A DNA stretch of 64,000 nucleotides from Clostridia bacterium (lineage in GTDB: Bacteria; Bacillota; Clostridia; Oscillospirales; CAG-272), in contig JAFQEJ010000021.1 of NCBI GenBank assembly GCA_017399105.1, forward strand, positions 27,175 to 91,174, read 5' to 3'. A model generated the notes under the pieces. That model ran no database searches. It worked only from the letters and a program-made list of their open reading frames with translations, and was not told where the DNA came from. The position numbers and the translations under genes are program-made. Of this stretch, positions 32,456 to 41,558 are shown in pieces (the first letter of the stretch is position 1; each line of letters begins with the position of its first letter).

Positions 32456-33895
32456 TCAGTATGCCTTTGCCCAGAGTACCATATGCTTGGCAGGCTTGCC
32501 GCAGCATGCACAAACCTCGCCGACACTTTCCTGCTCAAGAGGAATACAGCGGGAACCAACACCGGTTTCAGCCTTGATTCTGTCCTCGCACTCCTCGTCA
32601 CCGCACCACATAGCACGAATGAAGCCGTCACCGTTTGCAGCCAGAGCCGCAGTGATTTCTTCCATGGTCTTGCAGTCGAAGGTGCGCTTTTCTCGATTCT
32701 CCAGCGCCTTGTTATAGATGCCGTCGCGAACAGCCTTGAGCTGCTCGGCAACTGCTTCCTCCAAATTGTCAAGAGAAGCAAAGGTCTTGTTTCTGTCGTG
32801 ACGGGTAACCAGCACGCAGGAGTTGTTTTCGATGTCGCGGGGACCGATTTCCAGACGAACCGGCACGCCCTTCATCTCATACTCGGAGAATTTCCATCCG
32901 GGCGAGTTGTCGGAAGCGTCCACCTTGACACGGAACTTCGCCGACAGGCGCGCACGGAGCTCTTCAGCCTTTTCGAGCACGCCTTCCTTGTGCTGCTGTA
33001 CCGGAATGATGACGACCTGAATGGGGGCAATCGCAGGGGGCAGAACCAGACCGTTGTTGTCGCCATGTGTCATGATAATGCCGCCGATCATGCGGGTTGT
33101 GCAGCCCCAGGATGTTTGATGAGGATACTGGAGCTTGTTGTCCTTGTCTGTATACTGAATATCGAATGCCTTTGCAAAACCGTCGCCGAAGTAGTGGGAG
33201 GTGGCAACCTGAAGAGCTTTGCCGTCATGCATGAGTGCTTCGAGGGCATAGGTGTCTTCTGCACCAGCGAACTTGTCGCTGGGAGTCTTTACGCCCTTGA
33301 CAACAGGCATTGCCAGATCCTGCTCATGGAAGTCTGCATAACAGTTGAGCATCTGCACAGTCTCGGCAATCGCTTCCTCAGCGGTAGCATGCATCGTGTG
33401 ACCCTCCTGCCAGAGAAATTCACGGCTGCGAAGGAAGGGGCGGGTTGTTTTCTCCCAGCGAACAACCGAACACCACTGGTTGTAGAGCTTGGGAAGATCG
33501 CGGTAAGAACGGATAATATTCGCGTAATGCTCGCAGAACAGAGTCTCGGAGGTGGGGCGCACGCAGAGCTTTTCTGTAAGCTTTTCGCTGCCGCCGTGGG
33601 TGACCCATGCAACCTCGGGAGCGAATCCTGCCACATGCTCCTTTTCCTTATTCAGCAGGCTCTCGGGAATGAACATGGGCATGTAAACATTCTCGTGACC
33701 GAGTGCCTTAAAGCGGTCATCCAGATTCTTCTGGATATTTTCCCAGATCGCGTAGCCATAGGGACGGATGATCATGCATCCCTTGACGCTGGAATAATCG
33801 ATGAGGTCTGCCTTTTTGCAGATATCGGTGTACCACTGAGCAAAATCCACATCCATTGATGTGATCTGCTCAACCATTTTTTTATCCTGTGCCAT
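32456..33895 (-). CDS. proS: Prolyl-tRNA synthetase
   Basis: Charges tRNA-Pro with proline. The 479-residue form without the long editing insertion is the archaeal/eukaryote-like ProRS found in many Clostridia. Class II motifs are visible: [18 protein letters not shown] near 42 (motif 1), [17 protein letters not shown] then [20 protein letters not shown] (motif 2), and the GRTS-like late motif. The C-terminal zinc domain has CGDEECEDR and [10 protein letters not shown]. The ATG at 33895 follows AAGGTGG; a GTG four codons upstream overlaps that site. It has its own near-consensus promoter and terminator. No T-box is visible in the short leader. Confidence 0.96.
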   Translation of the reverse strand: MAQDKKMVEQITSMDVDFAQWYTDICKKADLIDYSSVKGCMIIRPYGYAIWENIQKNLDDRFKALGHENVYMPMFIPESLLNKEKEHVAGFAPEVAWVTHGGSEKLTEKLCVRPTSETLFCEHYANIIRSYRDLPKLYNQWCSVVRWEKTTRPFLRSREFLWQEGHTMHATAEEAIAETVQMLNCYADFHEQDLAMPVVKGVKTPSDKFAGAEDTYALEALMHDGKALQVATSHYFGDGFAKAFDIQYTDKDNKLQYPHQTSWGCTTRMIGGIIMTHGDNNGLVLPPAIAPIQVVIIPVQQHKEGVLEKAEELRARLSAKFRVKVDASDNSPGWKFSEYEMKGVPVRLEIGPRDIENNSCVLVTRHDRNKTFASLDNLEEAVAEQLKAVRDGIYNKALENREKRTFDCKTMEEITAALAANGDGFIRAMWCGDEECEDRIKAETGVGSRCIPLEQESVGEVCACCGKPAKHMVLWAKAY

Positions 33896-33946
33896 TATGA
33901 AAACCACCTTTTAGTGTTATTTACATGAGATAATGAATTATATTAT

Positions 33947-33975
33947 ATGATAACATAAATCGGAGATTATGTCAA
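33947..33975 (-). promoter_or_regulatory. Predicted proS promoter
   Basis: TTGACA, 17-base spacer, TATCAT on the minus strand, about 50 bases before the start codon. Confidence 0.7.
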
Positions 33976-33999
33976 GATGAATGCCGGAAATCAAAGAAA

Positions 34000-34021
34000 A
34001 AGGGGGCTTTTAAGCTCCCTT
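34000..34021 (-). terminator. Intrinsic terminator after the DUF5694 gene
   Basis: On the minus strand AAGGGAGCTT pairs with AAGCCCCCTT (one mispair), followed by TTTTTC. Confidence 0.7.
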
Positions 34022-34022
34022 A

Positions 34023-34757
34023 TTATTTTAAATATTCATCCGCATTAATCAGACGCATATCGGCATCGTGTTTAATGAAATCCTTTAGCAGCTTCAAATG
34101 CCCCGCACCGTATACAATACAGACGCGATTGTGACCGTCTGCCACTGCCTTCAGCTTCTCGAAAATCTTCACATTGCGCTCGTACCAGCTCGCATACATC
34201 ATCTCACCCTCACGGCAGATCTTTCGCGCCGATTTATAAATTACATCGTGATTCTTCCTTGAGAATTCACTGCTGTTGAAATAGCGAAGCTGAGACAGTA
34301 CCGATTCGGTTTCGTGCGAATTGACCTCATGCATAAAGCTGTCGACGCCTGCGCGATAATCTCGAACCTCGGGGGTATCGATTGCGAGAAGGCTCTCATC
34401 CAAAATCAGCTCCTCGTCGATGGCATATATCCGATCAAGACCGCAGAGCTTACCCAGCCTGAATCCGATCTGGATGGCTTCATTGTTGAGCGTGACCGGA
34501 TATCGCTGCCCGTATAGTGTGATTTCGCCTAAAACCGTGCGGCGCATTTTGTCACTATCGCAGAAAATCATAGGATCAAGGGCGTTATAGAGGATATCGA
34601 TATCCTCCTGTGCACCTGCTTCCACGCAGATGGCATCGGGATGAAACGCAGAAAGCCTGTCACAGAGCGATGACAGTTCAGACTGACTATCTTCGCTGAA
34701 TATATCGATTTTGGTTTGCAGAAAGTGGAAGCTGCCGAGCAGCAGAATATCGGTCAT
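34023..34757 (-). CDS. DUF5694/TraB-like protein
   Basis: A 244-residue protein of the TraB/ChaN/erythromycin-esterase-like superfamily, closest by eye to DUF5694. The start motif ILLLGSFHFLQ holds the G-x-x-H signature, DAICVEAGAQED follows, and the late motif VYGAGHLKLLKDFI carries the second conserved His of the fold. Biochemical role unknown; family relatives are putative metalloproteases or hydrolases. The ATG at 34757 follows CAGGAGC; a longer frame to 34871 would overlap the upstream gene. It lies 19 bases after the alpha-galactosidase stop, so it is probably the last gene of that operon. Confidence 0.75.
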   Translation of the reverse strand: MTDILLLGSFHFLQTKIDIFSEDSQSELSSLCDRLSAFHPDAICVEAGAQEDIDILYNALDPMIFCDSDKMRRTVLGEITLYGQRYPVTLNNEAIQIGFRLGKLCGLDRIYAIDEELILDESLLAIDTPEVRDYRAGVDSFMHEVNSHETESVLSQLRYFNSSEFSRKNHDVIYKSARKICREGEMMYASWYERNVKIFEKLKAVADGHNRVCIVYGAGHLKLLKDFIKHDADMRLINADEYLK

Positions 34758-34776
34758 GTTTTGCTCCTGTTTATTA

Positions 34777-36708
34777 TCAGTCGCCGAGGCGTGTATAGTG
34801 CAGTACGATGCTGTGAGGCTTCTCCTTGGCGCAGAAGGTGAGCTTGAAGCCTTCGCTGACTTCAGCTTCAAACTTCTCGCCGGTATCGATATCCTCGAAA
34901 AGATAGCGCCCTACATCGATCACAGGCTCGACCTCAAAGCTGTCGGGCTCATAATCCTGGCGGAAGAAGCCAAGAATCAAGCCACCGTTCAGATCGGGAC
35001 GGTCGAACTGGTAGCAGTATCTGTCGTTGGTATTGATGCTGCATGGGGTGAGCGCATAGAAGCTGCCCGAGAAGTAGGGCTTGGCAAGCTGATAATGCTC
35101 GAGCATGCGCTTGTGCCATGCTACGGGATAATCATCGGCAATTTTTGTGTGCTGTTCATTGGGATTCTCAAAGCCTACGATGTGGAATAAACCGAATCCC
35201 ATGCCGCCGTAAAGTCCGCTGTGGAAGTTATAAGTGTTGCCCGGGCGCATGGGCGGCGCGCAGTTGGCGAGCGGAACGAAGTGTCCCATGCCGTTTGTGG
35301 CGACCTGTGCACCGATGGGATCCGATCCGGGATGGCAGTTGTAATCGGAGCGCCAGAGCACGTAGGAGCGCTTCACCGTTTCAAGGTCGATGCGCGAGCC
35401 GCCGCCTCCGCAATTGTCGATGATCATGCCGGGAAAGCGGGTGAGCAGCTCATCCCAATAATCGTAGAAGAGCTGAAGAGTCTTCATCTCATTGATGCCC
35501 ACGCGCTCAATCTCATCGGAAAGATAACCGAAGCCCGAATCCTCACGGTAGCAGTCGACACCGTTTTCTTTGATGGTTTTGCAGATATCCTCGATCAGAT
35601 AGCGGCGCGCTTCGGGATTGATGAAGTCGATGCGGTGATGGATGGTCTTGCGGGCGTTGGCGCCGATGGGATGCTCTTCGGTGCGATCATCGCCCCATTC
35701 GGGATGCTCTTTGTGCCAGCCGATGCCGTCATTGCAGCAGAAGGTGTGGAACCAGAGCAGTAGCTTCATGCCGCAGTCTTGGGCAGCATTAGATATGAGC
35801 TTCAGTCCATCCGGATTGGCACAGCAGTTCTCCGACCGGTCCCCTATATATGTCCAATTCTTTACATAGTTATTCTGGTATTCGTCTGTGATGTGATAGG
35901 GACTGTGCCAACCTGCATCCATACAGTAGCAGTCAAATCTCAGTCCCAGCTCTTTGATCTTCTTGATGTAGGCAAGGTGATTCTTGGTTCTCATGCCGCC
36001 CCAGGACTGACAGCAGATGGGAGGTGTAGGCTCGCCATGCTCATCCTTGGGGATATAGTGAAGCACCAGGTGATTGCGCAGGAGATTGAAGGAGCGCTTG
36101 AGATCGCCCTGCCAGAAGATGGTGAGCATGCGGATGTTGCGTACCCATTCACCGGGGAGAAGATGAAAGTTGGTGGCATTCATCGATACCGTCACATGGA
36201 TGCCGCCCTCGACTCGCGTAAAGCTTGCGCCCCAACCACCGGTAAAGCCCAGACCGAAGATGACGCCGCCGCTGCCGGTTTTGAGATTGAAGAAGGGCAG
36301 ATGTGAGCGGGAACCGTGGGATGTGAGCGTAAAGGGCTCCTTTGTGATCGACTGCTCCATCAGCGCAAAGTCGTCTGTGGCAGCGACTGTGCCCTTGGTG
36401 TAATAGAGTGTAGCATCGCCATCGGCAGCAAAAACATAGTCAAGCGCCATTACATCCTTGATCTGCAAGGTCTTTTTATTGCCAATGCAGTCGAATCGCG
36501 GGAGCCACTCAACCGCTGCCGAATTCTCGTAGGTGTCAAAGGAATAAGAAAACTTCAGTTTTCCGTCAGCAGAGGTGCAGATTCCCTTTTCACAGGTGAA
36601 GCCTTCGGGGAAGGGAATACCGTCATAGGTAAAGGAGAGCGGTGCTTTGCCCTGAATGAAATTGCCTGCAAGCTGAAGTTCAATAGGAGTTGCTTTAAGC
36701 TTAAACAT
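34777..36708 (-). CDS. Alpha-galactosidase (GH36-like, clan GH-D)
   Basis: Predicted to remove terminal alpha-galactose from oligosaccharides. The 643 residues comprise a beta-sandwich N-terminal domain (to about 220), a TIM barrel (about 225-545) and a C-terminal beta domain (about 560-643). The barrel shows DCYCMDAGWHSPYH, GMKLLLWFHTF, GVDCYREDSGFGY with Asp390 as likely nucleophile, DNCGGGGSRID, and VLWRSDYNCHPGSD with Asp455 as likely acid/base. No signal peptide, so cytoplasmic. The gene lies 64 bases downstream of a solute-binding lipoprotein gene, suggesting uptake then cleavage of an alpha-galactoside. The C-terminal 82 residues resemble the tail of the 38470-40209 lipoprotein, which is unexpected. 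Specificity is not provable by eye. Confidence 0.88.
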   Translation of the reverse strand: MFKLKATPIELQLAGNFIQGKAPLSFTYDGIPFPEGFTCEKGICTSADGKLKFSYSFDTYENSAAVEWLPRFDCIGNKKTLQIKDVMALDYVFAADGDATLYYTKGTVAATDDFALMEQSITKEPFTLTSHGSRSHLPFFNLKTGSGGVIFGLGFTGGWGASFTRVEGGIHVTVSMNATNFHLLPGEWVRNIRMLTIFWQGDLKRSFNLLRNHLVLHYIPKDEHGEPTPPICCQSWGGMRTKNHLAYIKKIKELGLRFDCYCMDAGWHSPYHITDEYQNNYVKNWTYIGDRSENCCANPDGLKLISNAAQDCGMKLLLWFHTFCCNDGIGWHKEHPEWGDDRTEEHPIGANARKTIHHRIDFINPEARRYLIEDICKTIKENGVDCYREDSGFGYLSDEIERVGINEMKTLQLFYDYWDELLTRFPGMIIDNCGGGGSRIDLETVKRSYVLWRSDYNCHPGSDPIGAQVATNGMGHFVPLANCAPPMRPGNTYNFHSGLYGGMGFGLFHIVGFENPNEQHTKIADDYPVAWHKRMLEHYQLAKPYFSGSFYALTPCSINTNDRYCYQFDRPDLNGGLILGFFRQDYEPDSFEVEPVIDVGRYLFEDIDTGEKFEAEVSEGFKLTFCAKEKPHSIVLHYTRLGD

Positions 36709-36772
36709 AGACTATTTCTTCTGTGAATGTTATAGGAAAAATACATTTATTGTGCTAAGTAAATGGAATTGA

Positions 36773-38284
36773 TTATTCAATCTTCTGGAATGTTTCAATG
36801 GCTTTAGCAACTGCTTTTTCGATCCTTACACGATTTTTTTCATACTCTGAAACAAACTGATCGGGATTGGAGAATGCCATTCTCATTGTGGTTCCACTGG
36901 AGTCAAGGAAAAAGATACCGAGATCGACACGGTAGTTTTTGGTTTCAGTGAGCATAGCCAGAATTTCAGCGGACTCTTCGTCGCGAGCGGATTTTAGCTG
37001 AAGAACGGTTTCACGAAAAACGGGAACAACTATATTATAAGAGGAATATGCCAGCGTTTCGAGAACTGCACTTGCCATCTCTGGGTCACTGATGGTTGTA
37101 GGAATGGTATAGCCGATAAAGCCAAGGACATATGAGTAAAAATCGGTACCCGGCTCGTATTCATCCATCTTGGGGAAGGGGAGAATACCAAACTCCTGCT
37201 CCATTCCTCTGAGGTTGTTCAGATATATGGCACCTCCGCTTGAATAGAGCGATTTTCCGTCGGCAAACATGGAGATTACATCTTCGTAAGCATGAGCTGT
37301 TAGATACTTCGATGACATGTCGTTACGTGCGATAGCATAACTTTTGTTTGCCAACATGCTATATACAGCTTCGCCGATTGAAAGAAGTCGTTCATTGCCG
37401 GCTGCGGCAAAATAAGGATGGTCATTTTCATCTTTTTTGAAGAAGTACTCATCATTATTGGTGCTCATGTTGAAGTATAGAAAATTGTTTACGTAGTTAT
37501 AACCCCATTGGTCATTTCCATCTTGAACTGAATCTCCGTTCAGATCAGCAGTCGCCAGCTTCATGTTTTCATACATGGCATTGACTGTCCACTTACCGTT
37601 TCTGACCAGATCATACATATTCTCAAGATTAAGATCCGCTGCCATTTCTTTGTTGAAGAGTAACATCGGTGTTGTACCGTAGATGCAAAGATCAAACGCA
37701 CCTGAAGCAAAATAGAGTTTGTTGTCAATAGAAATAGCTTTGTTTACTTCACTCATCCACCAAGGATTGTCCAAATCTACATACATATCGGTTAAATATT
37801 GAAAAGGATATACCAAGTTGTCCTGAGCAGCGGAGAGGGAGTAACGATCAAGCCAGAGTCCACAGTCAAAAGAATCATCATTAGCTCTGATTGCTTTGCG
37901 ATAGGCTCCGATATCGATCAGATTACCGTGGGTCTGTGTTTCAAACTGAATGTTCAGATATTCCTTTACATACATGTTTCGCTTGTAAAGGCTGTCGTTG
38001 AAAATATCACCGTTTTCTGTATCATAGGTATACTGGAGGAAAAATGATTCAGTGGTCTTGTTCTCGCCGGGACAGCCGAGGAAACGGAATGTGTAGCCAT
38101 CATAGTCCAATTCATCGGGAACAGCAAGCTTGTATATGGACTCGGTTTCGGCTTCTGTGTCTGCTGCGGTGGTTATGGCAGTGGCTGTGGTTTCGTCTGT
38201 ATCGGATATGTCTGTACCCGAGCATGCGGAAAAGGTGGTGATGATTAGCATGAATGTTGCAAGTAAACTGGTCAATCTCTTCAT
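36773..38284 (-). CDS. Extracellular solute-binding lipoprotein (family 1)
   Basis: A 503-residue paralogue of the proteins at 1-907 and 1595-3109. Signal peptide with lipobox TTFSAC (Cys21), Thr/Ala-rich linker, then PDELDYDGYTFRFLGCPG and the shared blocks GENKTTES, YVKEYLNIQFETQTHG and GKWTVNAMYENMKLATADLN. The start follows an AAGGAGG site. Upstream lies a cluster of TTAACC/GGTTAA motifs around a promoter. It heads an apparent operon with the alpha-galactosidase and DUF5694 genes, the best clue to its ligand (a galactoside), but no permease is present. Confidence 0.88.
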   Translation of the reverse strand: MKRLTSLLATFMLIITTFSACSGTDISDTDETTATAITTAADTEAETESIYKLAVPDELDYDGYTFRFLGCPGENKTTESFFLQYTYDTENGDIFNDSLYKRNMYVKEYLNIQFETQTHGNLIDIGAYRKAIRANDDSFDCGLWLDRYSLSAAQDNLVYPFQYLTDMYVDLDNPWWMSEVNKAISIDNKLYFASGAFDLCIYGTTPMLLFNKEMAADLNLENMYDLVRNGKWTVNAMYENMKLATADLNGDSVQDGNDQWGYNYVNNFLYFNMSTNNDEYFFKKDENDHPYFAAAGNERLLSIGEAVYSMLANKSYAIARNDMSSKYLTAHAYEDVISMFADGKSLYSSGGAIYLNNLRGMEQEFGILPFPKMDEYEPGTDFYSYVLGFIGYTIPTTISDPEMASAVLETLAYSSYNIVVPVFRETVLQLKSARDEESAEILAMLTETKNYRVDLGIFFLDSSGTTMRMAFSNPDQFVSEYEKNRVRIEKAVAKAIETFQKIE

Positions 38285-38357
38285 AATGATACCTCCTTAT
38301 ATGGCACTTCCCGCATGATGACGCTTGATGTGACATAGGCGGGTGTGCTCTTTATCC

Positions 38358-38436
38358 CATTTAACCACATTACCAAAAAATGTCAATATGGTTAATAAAA
38401 TTAAGCATATTAACCAAAAAATTAACCAATTTAACC
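38358..38436 (-). promoter_or_regulatory. Promoter with clustered TGGTTAA/TTAACCA motifs
   Basis: On the minus strand TTGACA (complement of 38381-38386) and TAAATG (38358-38363) are 17 bases apart. TTAACC occurs on the plus strand at 38361, 38410, 38422 and 38431 and GGTTAA at 38390, so copies flank and overlap the promoter. TGGTTAA (38389-38395) with TTAACCA (38410-38416) forms an inverted repeat. The same half-site cluster occurs at 3326-3371. Confidence 0.6.
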
Positions 38437-38469
38437 ATATCGGCTTCAAAATAAGCCGTCAAGTGATAT

Positions 38470-40209
38470 TTATGCTCCGATGCGCTCATAATAGAGCACA
38501 GTAGTGAGAATTGTCTTATCGGTATCCAATGCAACAGTGAGAACAGCGCCTTCATTCATGTTCATTTCAAAGCTGGTGCCCGTGTCAATATCTGTGAAGC
38601 GGTAGCGACCCGGAGCAAGATGGGGTGATACTGTGATCTCTTCAATCTCGCGTCCTTGCCTGAAGTTGGTTATTATAATACCGTCGCCTTGATCCGCTCG
38701 GTCAACTTGATAAGAATAGGGAGACTCATAATCGGCATCGGGCGTCAGAATGTGGCGCTCACCCTCGAAATATTGATTGATCGATGATTTGTCCACTGCA
38801 AATACAGCATAATACTCATCAAGCGAATGCTCAATCATCACCGAGATCGGCAGCTCGGTCAGCTCACTCACCGAACCATCCACAAGATCGGCACGCAGAC
38901 ATTGAACAGGCTCAAGGATATAGTCATAATAGATCGACTGTGTGTATCCATTGGATACCGGATGGTCGGGGATGAGACAGAATCTCTGCCCATAAAGATA
39001 TCTGTCGATGACCGTCCAGTTCCCGAGCCATGTGTTTTCATCGGTTTCAAAGACAAGCTGATGCTCGACTACGCGTTCCCTGTTGATGTCAGTGTAGGGC
39101 AGCTTATAAAATTTTCCCCCGCTGTAGTCATAATACTCGATGTATTCGGGCGGTGTATTGTAGGGATATCCTCCCTCGCTCTCCACATCATAATAGCTTT
39201 CCCGTCCCACATAGCGCAGAATGGGATCATAACGGGTGTAATACACAGCATCCTCGGTGAGCTGATAGTCGACAATGCCGGTCAGCGCCGTCTTTCTCAC
39301 GCGGCGGTAGCTGTCTCCATAGGCACGCACCTTATACAGATCGCCGTATTCTTCCCCCGGGAAGCAGGCAATGAAGTATATATTATTCATGTATCGATCG
39401 AACTGAATATTCCGGATGACCTTTCCGTTGACAGGGGATTCGTTGCTTGCGGTAGAGAAAATCCGGCGCATGCTTGTATCGGTCATGTTAAGATCCCAGC
39501 CGTAAAGTCCGCTCTCGCTGAGGATATAGATATGGCGGTCATAAATATCAAGACTTTGGGGCGTTTCCGGCAGTCCGTCGGGAGTCAGATTCTCAATGAT
39601 GCGTCCGATGAAGGTGTAGCGCATGAGATTGACTTTTCCGCTTGTCATGTGCTCGAAAAAGTAGATGTATTCGTTGTCGTAGAGATAGACATTGGATATT
39701 GCGGCGGTACGGCGCTCCTCACCCAAAGCCTCCTCCGGCTCATAAATCACATTTCCGCTGCCGGTGTAGATATTGTAGCGTCGCACCGAGATGAACTCCT
39801 GCGAATCGATATAGACGCCGTAAACATAGCCCTCGTCATCGATGCGAAGATCGGTTTCGAGGTAGTAGAGATCACAGAACCGATTTCTTTCGGTGTCGCC
39901 TGTATTGTGAATGCAGTCTTCCACCCCGCAGACCGAGCGCAGCGCACCTACAGAGGAGCCGACAGTGCGCAGAATATTGGTATAATAATGCGGTCTGCCC
40001 GACCAGTAATAGCTGCGGTTTTTGTGGATCACACTGCCGTTGACAAGTACAAAGGGGGCGTCCGGATTGAGATATTCGGTGATATCATCCACCTCATGAC
40101 GCAGATAGGACGGATCCACATAAATAATAATTTCACCGTTTCCCGCAGAGCAGGAGCCAAGCATCAGAACAAGTAAAAGAACAAGGGCTGCGATACGGAT
40201 GCGCTTCAT
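38470..40209 (-). CDS. Lipoprotein with propeller-like repeats and a galactosidase-type C-terminal domain
   Basis: A 579-residue lipoprotein: signal peptide with lipobox MLGSC (Cys20), then repeated short strands rich in Tyr/Asp (for example NVYLYDNEYIYFFEHMTSGK, SLDIYDRHIYILSESGLYGW, YQLTEDAVYYTRYDPI) that resemble the blades of a beta-propeller such as DUF5050 proteins. The last 83 residues (from about 497) match the C-terminal domain of the alpha-galactosidase at 34777, sharing Y-x-YQ-x-DR, FRQ, GRY-x-F-x-DIDTG and the final Y-x-R-x-G. The start at 40209 follows GGGAGGTTG. It probably senses or binds a sugar at the surface; function unproven. It lies just upstream of the regulated binding-protein operon. 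Confidence 0.8.
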   Translation of the reverse strand: MKRIRIAALVLLLVLMLGSCSAGNGEIIIYVDPSYLRHEVDDITEYLNPDAPFVLVNGSVIHKNRSYYWSGRPHYYTNILRTVGSSVGALRSVCGVEDCIHNTGDTERNRFCDLYYLETDLRIDDEGYVYGVYIDSQEFISVRRYNIYTGSGNVIYEPEEALGEERRTAAISNVYLYDNEYIYFFEHMTSGKVNLMRYTFIGRIIENLTPDGLPETPQSLDIYDRHIYILSESGLYGWDLNMTDTSMRRIFSTASNESPVNGKVIRNIQFDRYMNNIYFIACFPGEEYGDLYKVRAYGDSYRRVRKTALTGIVDYQLTEDAVYYTRYDPILRYVGRESYYDVESEGGYPYNTPPEYIEYYDYSGGKFYKLPYTDINRERVVEHQLVFETDENTWLGNWTVIDRYLYGQRFCLIPDHPVSNGYTQSIYYDYILEPVQCLRADLVDGSVSELTELPISVMIEHSLDEYYAVFAVDKSSINQYFEGERHILTPDADYESPYSYQVDRADQGDGIIITNFRQGREIEEITVSPHLAPGRYRFTDIDTGTSFEMNMNEGAVLTVALDTDKTILTTVLYYERIGA

Positions 40210-40322
40210 GACAACCTCCCGAATAGCGAAGATACAAAGATCCTCTGTAATATGATTCTATTATACGACAAGTGAGGATATATGTCAATACACATGTGTA
40301 AAAATAAGGAGGCAAAATAAAA

Positions 40323-40348
40323 AAACAGACCGAAGAAATTCGGTCTGT
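40323..40348 (-). terminator. Intrinsic terminator after gap
   Basis: On the minus strand ACAGACCGAA pairs with TTCGGTCTGT across a short loop, followed by TTTTTT. Confidence 0.85.
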
Positions 40349-40371
40349 CTGTTTGTTTACAAAGCTTTAAA

Positions 40372-41388
40372 TCAGTTGAGCTCTGCGAAATACTTGATGG
40401 TGCGAACCATCTGGCTGGTGTAGGAGTTCTCGTTGTCGTACCAGGAAACAACCTGAACCTGATAGGTGTCATCGTCGATCTTAGCAACCATAGTCTGAGT
40501 TGCATCGAAGAGAGAACCGTAACGCATGCCGATAACGTCAGAGGAAACGATCTCATCGGTGTTGTAGCCGAAGGACTCGGTAGCAGCAGCCTTCATAGCA
40601 GCGTTGATGCTGTCCTTGGTAACATCCTTGCCCTTAACAACTGCGATGAGAATGGTGGTGGAACCTGTGCAGGTAGGAACTCTCTGAGCAGCGCCGATGA
40701 GCTTGCCGTTGAGCTCGGGGATTACGAGACCGATAGCCTTAGCAGCGCCGGTGGAGTTGGGAACGATGTTCTGAGCAGCAGCTCGAGCGCGGCGGAGGTC
40801 ACCCTTTCTGTGGGGACCGTCGAGGATCATCTGGTCACCGGTGTAAGCATGAACGGTGGTCATGATACCAGACTGGATCGGATATGCATCGTTAAGAGCC
40901 TTTGCCATGGGAGCGAGGCAGTTGGTGGTGCAGGAAGCAGCAGAGATGATCTGGTCATCCTTGGTAAGGGTTTCGTTGTTTACATTGTAAACGATGGTCT
41001 TGAGGTCGTTGCCTGCGGGAGCAGAGATAACAACCTTCTTAGCGCCGGCATTGATGTGTGCCATGGACTTCTCCTTGGAGCAGTAGAAACCGGTGCACTC
41101 GAGAACAACGTCAACACCAAGCTCAGCCCAAGGGCAGTTAGCGGCGTCCTTCTCAGCGTAGATCTTAAGGGTCTTGCCATCAACAGTGATGGTGCCGGCT
41201 TCGTCATCAGCGCATACATCGTGCTCGTAGCGACCCTGAGCGGTGTCGTACTTGAGAAGATGAGCGAGCATCTTGGGGCTGGTGAGGTCGTTGATAGCAA
41301 CTACTTCATAACCCTCTGCACCGAACATCTGACGGAAAGCAAGACGGCCGATACGACCGAAGCCGTTAATAGCAACTTTAACAGACAT
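40372..41388 (-). CDS. gap: Glyceraldehyde-3-phosphate dehydrogenase
   Basis: Glycolytic enzyme oxidising glyceraldehyde 3-phosphate to 1,3-bisphosphoglycerate with NAD. The 338 residues start with the dinucleotide fold [17 protein letters not shown]. The active-site signature [15 protein letters not shown] carries the catalytic Cys at about residue 152. Also visible are [20 protein letters not shown], the arginine-rich [20 protein letters not shown] and the C-terminal [20 protein letters not shown]. The start follows a TTGGAGG site. It has its own promoter and terminator and stands alone rather than in a gap-pgk-tpi operon. Confidence 0.97.
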   Translation of the reverse strand: MSVKVAINGFGRIGRLAFRQMFGAEGYEVVAINDLTSPKMLAHLLKYDTAQGRYEHDVCADDEAGTITVDGKTLKIYAEKDAANCPWAELGVDVVLECTGFYCSKEKSMAHINAGAKKVVISAPAGNDLKTIVYNVNNETLTKDDQIISAASCTTNCLAPMAKALNDAYPIQSGIMTTVHAYTGDQMILDGPHRKGDLRRARAAAQNIVPNSTGAAKAIGLVIPELNGKLIGAAQRVPTCTGSTTILIAVVKGKDVTKDSINAAMKAAATESFGYNTDEIVSSDVIGMRYGSLFDATQTMVAKIDDDTYQVQVVSWYDNENSYTSQMVRTIKYFAELN

Positions 41389-41431
41389 TTTGAAAATCCT
41401 CCAAAAAAAGAAAAATTTGATTGATAGGTAT

Positions 41432-41460
41432 ATTTTACTCTATTTGCGCCATGAATACAA
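41432..41460 (-). promoter_or_regulatory. Predicted gap promoter
   Basis: On the minus strand TTGTAT and TAAAAT with a 17-base spacer, about 43 bases before the start. Confidence 0.5.
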
Positions 41461-41499
41461 GAGCTTTGGGGAATATTTTAATTTTTTTTACAATTCGGC

Positions 41500-41528
41500 T
41501 TGAGCTGCCCGTAATAATGTGATAGAAT
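41500..41528 (+). promoter_or_regulatory. Predicted promoter of the kinase-like gene
   Basis: TTGAGC, 17-base spacer, TAGAAT, 30 bases before the ATG at 41559. Confidence 0.55.
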
Positions 41529-41558
41529 ATATAAAAGAACAAAAACGGGAGGGCTCTG

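Noticed and set aside
32483..33859. A 458-codon plus-strand frame opposite proS
   Set aside because: Antisense shadow; prolyl-tRNA synthetase motifs are all on the minus strand.
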